This document shows, piece after piece, positions 16,502 through 24,999 of a stretch of DNA of 64,000 bases. The notes beneath the pieces were generated by a model that saw only the letters and a program-made list of their open reading frames with translations, had not been told where the DNA came from and did not search any database. The stretch covers positions 558,001 through 622,000 of the forward strand of contig NZ_JAAOZT010000002.1 in assembly GCF_011947285.1 (NCBI RefSeq), given 5' to 3'. The first letter of the stretch is position 1; each line of letters begins with the position of its first letter. Made by a program: the position numbers and the translations under genes. This DNA is from Glaciimonas immobilis (GTDB taxonomy: Bacteria > Pseudomonadota > Gammaproteobacteria > Burkholderiales > Burkholderiaceae_D).

Positions 16502-17416
16502 TTAAAGTGCATACCGTGTCAATTTGCGCTGGATGGCATAAAAGTACACCCCCACGCCCAACAGGATGACCAAAAACATCAGTGTTGCCACCGCCGCGCC
16601 CATGGTAGGACTACCGACCTGGGCTTGATAACCGAAGAACGTGCGATAGAAAAATGTGCCGAGCAGATCGGTTGAATAGTTTGGGCCGGCGAGCGCACCT
16701 TTGACTGAATAGATCAAATCAAAGGCGTTGAAATTAGCGACGAAGGTCAAAATAGTGACTAATCCCAGCGTTGGCAAAATCAAGGGTAATTTGATCTGCC
16801 AAAAAATACGCCATGCGCTGGCACCTTCAACATAAGCCGCCTCCAGCACCTCTTCTGGCACCGCCAACAACGCAGCATAAATCAACATCATCGGAATGCC
16901 GATATATTGCCAGACCGAGATCAGTGCCAGGGTGATGAGCGCCGTTGATTGCTGACCCAGCCATGGCGCAAAGAAATCAGCCATGCCCACGAATTCCATC
17001 AGCTTTTCGCCGACACCCCATAGTGGTGACAAAATCAATTGCCAGATAAAACCGATAATCACGACCGATAGCAGCGTTGGCAAAAATATCAGCGTGCGAT
17101 AAGTACGCGCCCAGCGCAGACCTTTTAGACTAAATAGTGTAGCGAGCAATAGGCCGATGGGATTTTGCAGCAACATGTGAATCGCAAAAAACTTCACGTT
17201 ATTTAACATCGCATTCCAAAATGCCGCCGACCAGTCGGAATCGAACAGGATGGTGTAATAGTTGGATAATCCGGCGAAGGTGTGAGCGCCAGCATCATTA
17301 GTGGTATAGAAGCCAAGCCGGAGCGTGTCCAGCAATGGCAGCGCGCTGAACATCGAATAGATGATCAGCGCTGGCGTCAGAAAAATGACGATATGCCAGG
17401 GAAATGTTTTTTTCAT
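16502..17416 (-). CDS. Sugar ABC transporter permease (CUT1, UgpA/MalF type)
   Basis: A membrane protein of 304 residues with six predicted helices and the EAA loop EEVLEAAYVEGASAWRIFWQ near residues 200-220, followed by IKLPLILP. It is the first permease after the binding-protein gene and is separated from it by a large hairpin (17450-17496). With the next permease and the ATPase it forms a CUT1 importer. The neighbouring nag genes imply that the substrate is N-acetylglucosamine or a chito-oligosaccharide. Confidence 0.92.
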   Translation of the reverse strand: MKKTFPWHIVIFLTPALIIYSMFSALPLLDTLRLGFYTTNDAGAHTFAGLSNYYTILFDSDWSAAFWNAMLNNVKFFAIHMLLQNPIGLLLATLFSLKGLRWARTYRTLIFLPTLLSVVIIGFIWQLILSPLWGVGEKLMEFVGMADFFAPWLGQQSTALITLALISVWQYIGIPMMLIYAALLAVPEEVLEAAYVEGASAWRIFWQIKLPLILPTLGLVTILTFVANFNAFDLIYSVKGALAGPNYSTDLLGTFFYRTFFGYQAQVGSPTMGAAVATLMFLVILLGVGVYFYAIQRKLTRYAL

Positions 17417-17449
17417 TGCTTAGTCTTTAACCGGTCGTCCTCTGTTTAG

Positions 17450-17496
17450 GGCAGACAATTGATCGTCAAAATTTTTTCAATCAATTGCCGTCTGCC
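17450..17496 (-). promoter_or_regulatory. Intercistronic stem-loop after the sugar-binding protein gene
   Basis: GGCAGAC then AATTGAT at 17450-17463 pair with ATCAATT and GTCTGCC at 17480-17496. That gives 14 base pairs with one 3-nt bulge and a 16-nt A/T-rich loop. It lies just after the binding-protein gene in the transcription direction. Such hairpins after a binding-protein cistron commonly stabilise the upstream mRNA or attenuate read-through, so binding protein exceeds permease. That role is inferred here. Confidence 0.7.
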
Positions 17497-17526
17497 TTGC
17501 ACTAACTATTTCTATTTCTATTTCTA

Positions 17527-18807
17527 TTACTTTTGCTGAGGCTTGTACCATTTGGCAAAGCCGGTCTGGATTTGTGCCGCAGCATCCTTAGGTGTTAACT
17601 TGCCGTTGATAACTTGTCCATTGACGTTCCAGAGTTCGTTTTCCATGCTGGGCGTGCCACGATTCAGAATCTGCGAATTCAGGCGAATAGTCGACGAGCA
17701 GGTTTTGCGCCAGTCGATCATTTGTCTGGCGACTGGATCTTTAACCGAGATCAGATGGTTGGATAGCGAGAAAAAACCCGTGACTTTATTGGTATAAATG
17801 TCTGCAAATTCTTGTGAGCCCAGCCACGCCAGAAATTTGTAGGCGTCTTCTTTATTGCTGGACTTTTTGTTCACGCCCATACCGATGTCGTTATGATCGG
17901 AGATATAACATTTGTCGCCCGCTTTAGGGACCGGCGGAGGAAAGGCCCCCATTTCTACTTTGGAATTGCCATTAAAAAAGGCGATATCCCACGATCCGGC
18001 GGGATAGATAGCGGCCTTGCCCAAGCCAAACAGATTCTGGCTATCGCCGTAGGTTTGTGCGCTCGCGCCTTTGGATAAATATTTGCCGAGTTTTGCTTCG
18101 TACTCAAAGACCGAGACAAATTGCGGGTCAGTGAATTTTGCCTTGCCTGAAATCAGCGCTTTACGACCTTCTTCACCTTTCCAGTAGTTGGGACCAAGAC
18201 CTGTGAACATTATCTGGCTTGACTCCCACTGATCGGCAGTGCCGAGTGCGAGCGGGACATATTTTCCGTTGGTCTTGATAGTGTCGAGTATTTTGAAAAA
18301 CTCTGTCTCGGTCTTAGGTGGCTGAATATTCAGTTCCTTGAAGATTTTCTGGTTATATAAAAATCCGTGGATCACGGATGCGATAGGCATGCAAAAAGTA
18401 TCTTTACCATCATCGGTCTGCCACGCAACCTTGGCCGATGCAGGGAAGTTTTCCATGCCGGGCTTACCGTCTAGTTTTTCTAGTTTGCCTTTGTTATATA
18501 GCGAAAGCGATACATCAAAAGGACGGCAGGCGATCAAATCGCCGGCCGTCCCGCCGGTCAGGCGCGCGTTGACCGTGGAGTCGTATTCGGTCGGTGCGGT
18601 AGGAGAAAATTTGACTTGAATCCCGGGATTCTTTTTTTGAAACGCAGGAATCAGGACGCTTTCCCACAACGCTTTGTCATCCACGCGCCAGCTTTCTATG
18701 GTTAGCGTACCCGCCTGAGCGGGGGTGAGCGCGGCGCAGGTCGCCAGTACAGCCACGGCGGTCAATACCGCATTGCATAGCGTCTGCGTTTTGTAAGCGT
18801 GTTGCAT
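17527..18807 (-). CDS. Sugar ABC transporter periplasmic substrate-binding protein
   Basis: A protein of 426 residues from the ATG at 18807, which has GAGGAGA upstream; the frame is open to 18996 but that part lacks a signal peptide. Its signal peptide is residues 1-31 (AVLTAVAVLATCAALTPAQA). The mature part begins GTLTIESWRVDDKALWESVL and follows the family 1 extracellular solute-binding fold (PAFQKKNPGIQVKFSPTAP, YNQKIFKELNIQPPKTETEF, GLGKAAIYPAGSWDIAFF). It is the first gene of the amino-sugar operon, so GlcNAc or chitobiose is the probable ligand. A CTATTT hexanucleotide run (17506-17528) overlaps its stop codon. Confidence 0.92.
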   Translation of the reverse strand: MQHAYKTQTLCNAVLTAVAVLATCAALTPAQAGTLTIESWRVDDKALWESVLIPAFQKKNPGIQVKFSPTAPTEYDSTVNARLTGGTAGDLIACRPFDVSLSLYNKGKLEKLDGKPGMENFPASAKVAWQTDDGKDTFCMPIASVIHGFLYNQKIFKELNIQPPKTETEFFKILDTIKTNGKYVPLALGTADQWESSQIMFTGLGPNYWKGEEGRKALISGKAKFTDPQFVSVFEYEAKLGKYLSKGASAQTYGDSQNLFGLGKAAIYPAGSWDIAFFNGNSKVEMGAFPPPVPKAGDKCYISDHNDIGMGVNKKSSNKEDAYKFLAWLGSQEFADIYTNKVTGFFSLSNHLISVKDPVARQMIDWRKTCSSTIRLNSQILNRGTPSMENELWNVNGQVINGKLTPKDAAAQIQTGFAKWYKPQQK

Positions 18808-19329
18808 TGATTGTCTCCTCTTTATTATATGGTGAAGGTATGGCGCATCTATCGTGAGTGGCTTGCAATCACCGGGTTTTATGCTGTGCGAGGTTATTGC
18901 CGCAGTCTTTGTATGACGGTAGACTGGCGCAGCAGAATCACAGTAGCACCATACGGTTTGTGAAGCCAATCGGCCCACCGTGAAATACCAGGACATACTA
19001 AGTAATTGATTTATATGAATTTATTATTTAATTACGAGAGTGAGCCTTTACATATTTTTACATCGCATAGGATCGGAAGTGCGCTCACATACGGGCGCAA
19101 GCAAGGAACACCAAATAAGTCCGTCATAACGCAAATAGCAAAGTTAAATTTTCTTTACAAAACTTTACAAAACTATGGCGGATGTAGGTCGCAGCATTGA
19201 ACAAAAGCGGGGTACACCGCTCACCTGCGTTATAGTCTGGCGATGTCGATGCAAATTAGGCGAGCAAAGCAGACGAGCAAAATAAGCGTAGCATCGCAGG
19301 GATAAGTCGCCGTGAATTGATAAAAATAG
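18808..19329. promoter_or_regulatory. Divergent control region between amino-sugar operon and binding-protein/two-component operon
   Basis: This 522-bp region carries the promoters of both transcripts. It is AT-rich at 18990-19180. A perfect 10-bp direct repeat at 19153-19172 is listed separately. A small inverted repeat, AGCGG-6 nt-CCGCT, is at 19206-19221. No gene is supported here. Confidence 0.55.
19153..19172. promoter_or_regulatory. 10-bp direct repeat, candidate OmpR-type response-regulator site
   Basis: CTTTACAAAA occurs twice in perfect tandem. OmpR/PhoB-family regulators bind direct repeats spaced by 10-11 bp, and such a regulator is encoded 1.6 kb downstream in the divergent operon. 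The repeat is 158 bp upstream of that operon's first gene and 345 bp upstream of the amino-sugar binding-protein gene. Function inferred. Confidence 0.5.
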
Positions 19330-20682
19330 ATGATTGAACAATCAAAGAAGAGACACCTCACTTACCAGGCGAGGAGACAAAGATGGCTTCCGGTCATAGC
19401 GTTGATAATGGTGGCGAGCATGTCGCCCACGCTGTCTTTCGGCGCTGTAGCTAATAGTGATAACAGCATCGACGCCAGGTCGTCACCAACTTCGCTGCAG
19501 GTGTTACATTGGTGGACTTCGGATAGCGAACGTCAAGCCGCCAAGGTGATCGTCGATAAATTGGCACAAGAAAATATTTTCTGGCGTGACGCGGCGATCC
19601 CCGGTGGCGCCGGATTGGGTGCCAGCAAGGTCCTGAAGAGTAGAGTGCTCGCGGGGCATGCCCCCGAGGCCACGCAATTGAACGGCGTTGTTTTCGGTGA
19701 GTGGGCTAATCTGGGATTGCTATTGGAGCTTGACGGCGTGGCGCGGCCCGCTAATTGGGAAAAACTGTTATTCCCCACGGTCTGGCAACTCCTCCAGAAT
19801 CGCGGCCATGTGGTCGCCGCACCGCTCGGCATACAGCGTATCAATGGGCTATTTTATAACAAGAAAATATTTGATCGCCTGGGGTTATCCGCGCCCCAAA
19901 CATGGATGGATTTTGAGCGGGTTGCATCAACCTTAAAGCGGGCAGGTGTTACGCCGCTAGCGCAAAGTAGCGAGGCGTGGCAGGTGGCAACGCTATTTGA
20001 AACGCTGGTATTGGCAGAGAGCGGCCCCGCATTTTATCGCCAGTTATTTGTTAAACTGCGCCCCGAAGCTTACGCGGACAGTCGCTTGAGGCATGCCCTG
20101 AAAAGACTACGCGGACTCAAAGAATGGATGCCCGATCCCATCAGGGAGCGACCCTGGAATGCCGTCACACGACAGCTTGCGGATGGTCAGGCTGGTATGT
20201 TTGTCATGGGCGACTGGGTGAAAGGCGAGTTACAGGCATGGGGTCTGCAGGTCGATGTTGATTTTGGTTGCAGCACGGTTCCTGGCACTGCCGACTATCA
20301 TCTTTATAGCGTGGATACATTGGCGATGTTTGCTGGCAATTACGCCCATCAAAAAGCACAGGAAAAACTTGCGCAGATTGTGATGTCAGCGCCGGTCCAG
20401 ACTGATTACAATCAGCATAAGGGCTCTATTTCGGTCTGGCAGGTTCCCAATATGGCAAAGATGGATAGTTGCGCCCTGGCTTCGTGGCGGAGCTTCGGTC
20501 AGGGAGTCGCATTTCAGGCGCCAAGTCTGGTGCATAGGATGGCAACCGATGAGACCACCAAAGATGCCATCGTGGCGGAAGTACGACGCTATTTTATGGA
20601 TAATGCAATAACGGAAGACGACACGCAGCGACGTCTGGCTGCGATTGCACGCACGGCACCTAAACCAGAACAGCGGGAATAA
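19330..20682 (+). CDS. Orphan sugar-binding protein (GtsA-like), probable sensor partner of the two-component system
   Basis: A protein of 450 residues. Its signal peptide is formed by RRQRWLPVIALIMVASMSPT up to LSFGA near residue 39. The mature protein resembles glucose/mannose-type family 1 binding proteins (LQVLHWWTSDSERQAAKVIV, FWRDAAIPGGAGLGASKVLK, GVVFGEWANLGLL, AAPLGIQRINGLFYNKKIFD). No permease or ATPase accompanies it. A response regulator starts 48 bp after its stop, then a sensor kinase. Binding proteins in this arrangement can pass ligand occupancy to the kinase periplasmic domain. Sugar identity is unknown; the divergent amino-sugar operon suggests GlcNAc. The ribosome site is weak. 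Confidence 0.88.
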   Translation: MIEQSKKRHLTYQARRQRWLPVIALIMVASMSPTLSFGAVANSDNSIDARSSPTSLQVLHWWTSDSERQAAKVIVDKLAQENIFWRDAAIPGGAGLGASKVLKSRVLAGHAPEATQLNGVVFGEWANLGLLLELDGVARPANWEKLLFPTVWQLLQNRGHVVAAPLGIQRINGLFYNKKIFDRLGLSAPQTWMDFERVASTLKRAGVTPLAQSSEAWQVATLFETLVLAESGPAFYRQLFVKLRPEAYADSRLRHALKRLRGLKEWMPDPIRERPWNAVTRQLADGQAGMFVMGDWVKGELQAWGLQVDVDFGCSTVPGTADYHLYSVDTLAMFAGNYAHQKAQEKLAQIVMSAPVQTDYNQHKGSISVWQVPNMAKMDSCALASWRSFGQGVAFQAPSLVHRMATDETTKDAIVAEVRRYFMDNAITEDDTQRRLAAIARTAPKPEQRE

Positions 20683-20730
20683 TCAGCATCTCCCTTTTAC
20701 GTTGTTCATAACAGCATTCTCATACAGACC

Positions 20731-21441
20731 ATGCGTAAGATATTAATTGTCGACGATGACCAAAAGACCCGGATCCTGTTGAAGGCTTATCTGGAAAAAA
20801 ACCAATATGAAGTCATATTGGCCCATAACGGCGAGACTTTTCTAGCGGAGTTTCAGCGTCAGGCCGACGCGCTATCGCTGGTGATTCTGGACGTGATGTT
20901 GCCCGATACGGACGGTTTTGCGTTATGCAAAATTGTCCGGCGCCGCTCCAACGTACCCATTATCATGCTGACCGCCAGCTCAGATGAAACCGATCGTGTG
21001 GTTGGGCTGGAACTGGGTGCGGATGACTATATTGGCAAACCCTATAGCCCGCGTGAGCTACTGGCGCGGATCAAAGCCATCCACCGCCGTATGGGATTTG
21101 ATAACGCCAGTGCGCCGCGTTATTATCGATTTTTGGGTTTTACACTTGACACAATAGAGCGAACAGTCGTGGACGCAGAGCAAAAGATGGTTGCACTGAC
21201 CGGACTGGATTACCAGTTGCTGAAGTATTTTGTTGCACATCCGGGCGATATCCTTGACCGCGCCGTGTTGTGCGAGGAGACCCGCGGTCGTGACTCAGGT
21301 CCGACGGATCGTTCGCTCGATGTTCAAATCAGCAAGTTGCGGGATCGTCTTAATGACGACGGAAAAGCGCCGCAATTAATTAAAACAGTGCGCGGCGCAG
21401 GGTACGTATTTGCTGCCGACGTCGTGTCTTCTGCAACATAG
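20731..21441 (+). CDS. OmpR-family response regulator
   Basis: A protein of 236 residues. The receiver domain is at 1-120, with acidic pocket DDD at 8-10, phospho-acceptor Asp54 in VILDVMLPDTDG, Thr81 and Lys103 (GKPYSPREL), so it is phosphorylation-competent. The winged-helix DNA-binding domain is at about 130-232 (LTGLDYQLLKYFVAHPGDIL, DRSLDVQISKLRDRL, IKTVRGAGYVF). It lies between the binding protein and its kinase and is likely translated with them. It is a candidate controller of the divergent amino-sugar operon. Confidence 0.95.
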   Translation: MRKILIVDDDQKTRILLKAYLEKNQYEVILAHNGETFLAEFQRQADALSLVILDVMLPDTDGFALCKIVRRRSNVPIIMLTASSDETDRVVGLELGADDYIGKPYSPRELLARIKAIHRRMGFDNASAPRYYRFLGFTLDTIERTVVDAEQKMVALTGLDYQLLKYFVAHPGDILDRAVLCEETRGRDSGPTDRSLDVQISKLRDRLNDDGKAPQLIKTVRGAGYVFAADVVSSAT

Positions 21442-21467
21442 ACAACGACAACGACATAGACCTCGAA

Positions 21468-22982
21468 TTGATACCTGATACTTATCAACGGTTTTTTGCT
21501 CGCGTGCTGGCACGGGTGCTGCCGCATTCTTTGCTAGGACAATTATCCCTGGTAATGGTGCTGGGCGTGCTGGTCACGCAATTGGTCGGCGGGGTCATCT
21601 GGTCAGCGCAACTGCGGAATAAATCGGAGATAGAAACCCGTATCGCAGCGCAACATCTTGCACACAGCGCGGTGAGCGCTATTCGTTATTTTAAAAGCCT
21701 GCCGGCAAATTATCGACCGCTGATGATTCAGCAGTTGCGTGAAATGGGCGGTACCCGTTTTTTTGTAAATGCTAACGCCACCCCGATCCTGTTGACCCCG
21801 ATAGGGAAGAATGCATTAGCAGATATGGCAAGCCAGACCGTTTTAAAAACGCTGCGGGAGGAACTACCATTTTTATCCGGATTCAAATTGGCGTTTGCCT
21901 GGCCGGATGATCTGAACGTATCGGATGACGGTCTTAAAATTGCCGATTTACCCGATAATTGGGTACAACATATCCTGTTAATCAAACCGAATCCCGCGCC
22001 GATTCTGGTGATCCAGATTCAGCTGGAGCCGGGCCAATGGTTATATCTTGCAGCGCTTATGCCAAACCCCTACTTTTTGGAAAGCAACGGTCCGTTATCG
22101 CCGGATCGTCTTATGCTACAGGCATTGTCGTTAGCTGCCGTGCTTCTGCTATCGATATTAGTCGTGCGCTGGACCACGCGGCCGTTGGCGGCATTGTCGG
22201 ATGCAGCTGAAGCTTTTGGGAAAGGCGACACCGTCCCTGATCTGCCAGAAACAGGAAGTCGGGAGTTTGTTAAAACGGCGCGCGCTTTTAGAGCTATGCG
22301 TGATCGGATTAAGCGTTATCTTGAGGATCGGGAGAAACTATTTGCCTCTATTTCACATGACCTGCGCACGCCGATTACCCGCTTAAAACTGCGCACCGAA
22401 CTGTTGGATGACGACGCCATGCGTGCCGATTTTCATGAGGATCTGGATGAGCTCGATATGATGGTTAAGGGTGCTTTGCAGTCGGTAAAAGATAGCGATA
22501 TCCATGAAAACCGTACAGAGGTTCGGCTTGATCCCCTGATCCAGCGCATGATTCGTGATGCGCAGATGGCAGGTCATGCGGTGGCATTCACTGAGTCTGG
22601 ACTGACCGTCATGGCAAAACCGCTGGCGCTTAAACGTGCGATTGGCAATTTGTTCGATAACGCGCTGTTTTATGGCGAAAGAGTCACTATCTCGGTTAGA
22701 CGGCATGCTATTAATTCAAGCGAACAAGGGATCGACAACAGAGAGCTTGACGATATAAAGATTGAAATTCGCGACCACGGTCCTGGCGTCCCTGAGGATG
22801 CGTTTTCCAGTCTGTTTCAACCCTATCTGCGACTTGCTCACGGACGCGAGCAAAATGTTGGTGGTATGGGATTGGGCCTCGGCATTGCGCGCAATATCAT
22901 ACAGGCGCATGGCGGCGAATTGTTACTGGCTAACCACGCTGAAGGTGGACTTGTAGCAACGATTGTATTGCCTCATCGTTGA
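21468..22982 (+). CDS. Sensor histidine kinase
   Basis: A protein of 504 residues using the TTG at 21468 (a GTG at 21502 lies out of frame or near; start uncertain by a few codons). A first membrane helix (SLVMVLGVLVTQLVGGVIW) and a second (LSLAAVLLLSILVVRW, near residue 225) bracket a periplasmic domain of about 160 residues. Then come HAMP (TTRPLAALSDAAEAFGKGD), the HisKA box FASISHDLRTPITRLKLRTE with the phospho-His, and HATPase_c motifs GNLFDNAL, DHGPGVPEDA and GGMGLGLGIA. It is complete. It is 26 bp downstream of the response regulator. Confidence 0.93.
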   Translation: MIPDTYQRFFARVLARVLPHSLLGQLSLVMVLGVLVTQLVGGVIWSAQLRNKSEIETRIAAQHLAHSAVSAIRYFKSLPANYRPLMIQQLREMGGTRFFVNANATPILLTPIGKNALADMASQTVLKTLREELPFLSGFKLAFAWPDDLNVSDDGLKIADLPDNWVQHILLIKPNPAPILVIQIQLEPGQWLYLAALMPNPYFLESNGPLSPDRLMLQALSLAAVLLLSILVVRWTTRPLAALSDAAEAFGKGDTVPDLPETGSREFVKTARAFRAMRDRIKRYLEDREKLFASISHDLRTPITRLKLRTELLDDDAMRADFHEDLDELDMMVKGALQSVKDSDIHENRTEVRLDPLIQRMIRDAQMAGHAVAFTESGLTVMAKPLALKRAIGNLFDNALFYGERVTISVRRHAINSSEQGIDNRELDDIKIEIRDHGPGVPEDAFSSLFQPYLRLAHGREQNVGGMGLGLGIARNIIQAHGGELLLANHAEGGLVATIVLPHR

Positions 22983-23027
22983 TGAAATAAGGGATACAGC
23001 GCATAGGTAAATTCCCCTGTCCTTTGA

Positions 23028-23714
23028 TTACTTAAGGTCCGAATCTTTGTATATCTCGACGTTCTGTGCCACCATTGAATATCCGGCATCACCCATTTCG
23101 GTGGAGGAGGGCTTAACAATCAACGTGCCGCTGATCCACACCGCATCCATCGTGCGAATACCTTTGATCGATTTGGTGCTATTGACGTGAATGATCTGAT
23201 TGGCCGGTGGTGGTGGTACGTGGATGCAGCCGCCAAAATAAGGCACCAGCAAAAATTCTTTTAGCGCTTCGCCTTCACGATCCAGCGATACGACGAATCC
23301 GGGAATTTTGATCAGCTTGCCGTTCATTGCGGGATTAATCGGGGCGTTCTTCCAATATTCCCTGGCTTTTTGCAGCGCTGCGTCCGCACGCGGATCACCA
23401 TCCTCCATCTTGTTCAGATCGATACCCTTGAACGGTTTCATTGGGTCCCAACTCGCCGGGGCAAGTTCTTCCCATTTTATTTCTTGAAAGGGTGATCTGG
23501 TCATGACTGTCGATTTGTCTGGAGCCGATGCTACCAGAGGCGCTTGCTGCAAGCGGTCCCCAATCTTATAGCCCCCATCCTGCCTTGCTTGCCCGGTCTC
23601 AATCGATGCCTTCAACGCCGCTGTAGCATTGCGATCGGCCACGATATAGCGTCCCACCGTGCCGGTAGTTAAACCCGCAATCACGATAGCCACGATCCAT
23701 AAAAAAATTTTCAT
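23028..23714 (-). CDS. DUF3299 lipid/membrane-anchored protein of a metal-linked ABC cluster
   Basis: A protein of 228 residues from the ATG at 23714, with AGAAGGTG upstream. One N-terminal hydrophobic helix (IFLWIVAIVIAGLTTGTVG) suggests a signal anchor. The C-terminal part contains PGFVVSLDREGEALKEFLLV then PYFGGCIHVPPPPANQIIHV, which is the DUF3299 signature. It is the last gene of the four-gene operon with the ABC permease, ATPase and DUF2796 genes. The same set occurs in Pseudomonas aeruginosa PA4063-PA4066 (ZrmABCD), a zinc-starvation operon. Biochemical role unknown. Confidence 0.85.
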   Translation of the reverse strand: MKIFLWIVAIVIAGLTTGTVGRYIVADRNATAALKASIETGQARQDGGYKIGDRLQQAPLVASAPDKSTVMTRSPFQEIKWEELAPASWDPMKPFKGIDLNKMEDGDPRADAALQKAREYWKNAPINPAMNGKLIKIPGFVVSLDREGEALKEFLLVPYFGGCIHVPPPPANQIIHVNSTKSIKGIRTMDAVWISGTLIVKPSSTEMGDAGYSMVAQNVEIYKDSDLK

Positions 23715-23733
23715 CAAACACCTTCTCTTACAT

Positions 23734-24999
23734 TCAGGACTTTGGCGTCAGGCCATCGGCGAGACTCAGTCGATAAGCGCGCAATCCCGGTAATAGACTG
23801 GCGATCAAACCACCGAGTATTGTCCAGAGCAGCAAAAACCATTCGCCCGTCGTGGGCAAAGCGGGATGCAACGCAATCCCAAACTCAGAGGCTAATATTG
23901 GCCCTGACAACAGGATCGCAAGGTTCAGCAAAACGATCCCAAATAACACGCCTGCCAGCATCACGACAAAACCTTCCAGCGCCAACAGAAAAAAAATGTC
24001 AATCGGATGCGCACCAACCGACCGCAGGATCGCTAACTCTCGCCGCCTTTCACCGAGGCTGGCAAGAATGGAAGAGACCAGCCCAGCCAATCCCACTACA
24101 ACGACCATGGCGGACACTGCCAGCAAGGCTTTTTCACCGATGCCAACGACCTGCCATAGTTCATCAAGCGCGACGCCGGGCAAGACCGCCATTTGAGGAT
24201 CGTCCTTATCGCTGGCAATGTCACGTTGCACTGCAAAAACGCTGGCGCGATTCTTTAGTCCCACCAGCACGGCGGTGACCGTCTTAGGCGTCAGGTTAAA
24301 CTTTTTGACCATTTCTGATGGAATAACCAGGCCTTTGATCGGCGCGCCCGCCTCCCAGTCAAGGTGAATCGCCTCCATCGCATCTAGCCCGATGTGGACC
24401 GTACGATCAACTGGCGTACCGGTGCTGGCTAAAATACCGCTAACGATGAATGGTTTATCAGCATGTTCGGTCAGATGGGCATTGCCGCTGCCATGACTGA
24501 GGGTAATTTTGTCACCCATTTTGTAATGCAATTGTTGCGCGACGTCTGCGCCCAATACGGTTTGAAATACTTCCTGAAACGGATGTCCCTCAGCGAAGCG
24601 CAGCGCTTGCTTATCACCGTAGTGAAAATGCGTGAAGTAGTCGCCGTTAGTGGCCAGTACCGGGAAGCCACGATGCGAGTCGCCGAGCGAAAGCGGAATA
24701 GTCCACGCCACGGCAGGATTGCGTGCCAGTTTTAGCGCGCTATCCCAGCCGATGTTATTGGTGGCACCACCGATATGAAAGATCGCATACAGCATCAACT
24801 GTACCGAGCTGGTTCTGGCGCCAACCACCAGGTCGGTACCGGAGACGGATTGCGAGAAACTCTCGCGCACATCATGCCGAATCCGTTCAATGCCGAGCAG
24901 TAAGGTGCTCGATAAAGCAATCGCGAGCAAGATAAGACCTAGCGTAAACCGACGATTCCAGGCGCTGCGGGCGGCTAGTCGGATCAACATGCGCATCAT
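23734..24999 (-). CDS. MacB/FtsX-type ABC transporter permease
   Basis: A protein of 421 residues. One N-terminal helix (FTLGLILLAIALSSTLLLGI) is followed by a large periplasmic MacB-like core of about 230 residues. Three C-terminal helices are near residues 295-410 (LLAVSAMVVVVGLAGLVSS, FFLLALEGFVVMLAGVLFG, WFLLLWTILGGLIASLLPG). GERRRELAILRSVGAHP is the typical cytoplasmic coupling motif of FtsX permeases. It overlaps the ATPase gene by four bases (ATGA). Such permeases are mechanotransmission or lipoprotein-type rather than classical importers. It works with the ATPase upstream. Confidence 0.9.
   Translation of the reverse strand: MMRMLIRLAARSAWNRRFTLGLILLAIALSSTLLLGIERIRHDVRESFSQSVSGTDLVVGARTSSVQLMLYAIFHIGGATNNIGWDSALKLARNPAVAWTIPLSLGDSHRGFPVLATNGDYFTHFHYGDKQALRFAEGHPFQEVFQTVLGADVAQQLHYKMGDKITLSHGSGNAHLTEHADKPFIVSGILASTGTPVDRTVHIGLDAMEAIHLDWEAGAPIKGLVIPSEMVKKFNLTPKTVTAVLVGLKNRASVFAVQRDIASDKDDPQMAVLPGVALDELWQVVGIGEKALLAVSAMVVVVGLAGLVSSILASLGERRRELAILRSVGAHPIDIFFLLALEGFVVMLAGVLFGIVLLNLAILLSGPILASEFGIALHPALPTTGEWFLLLWTILGGLIASLLPGLRAYRLSLADGLTPKS

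Noticed and set aside
23742-24278. Plus-strand open frame of 178 codons
   Set aside because: Shadow of the ABC permease gene on the other strand; composition is biased and without motifs.
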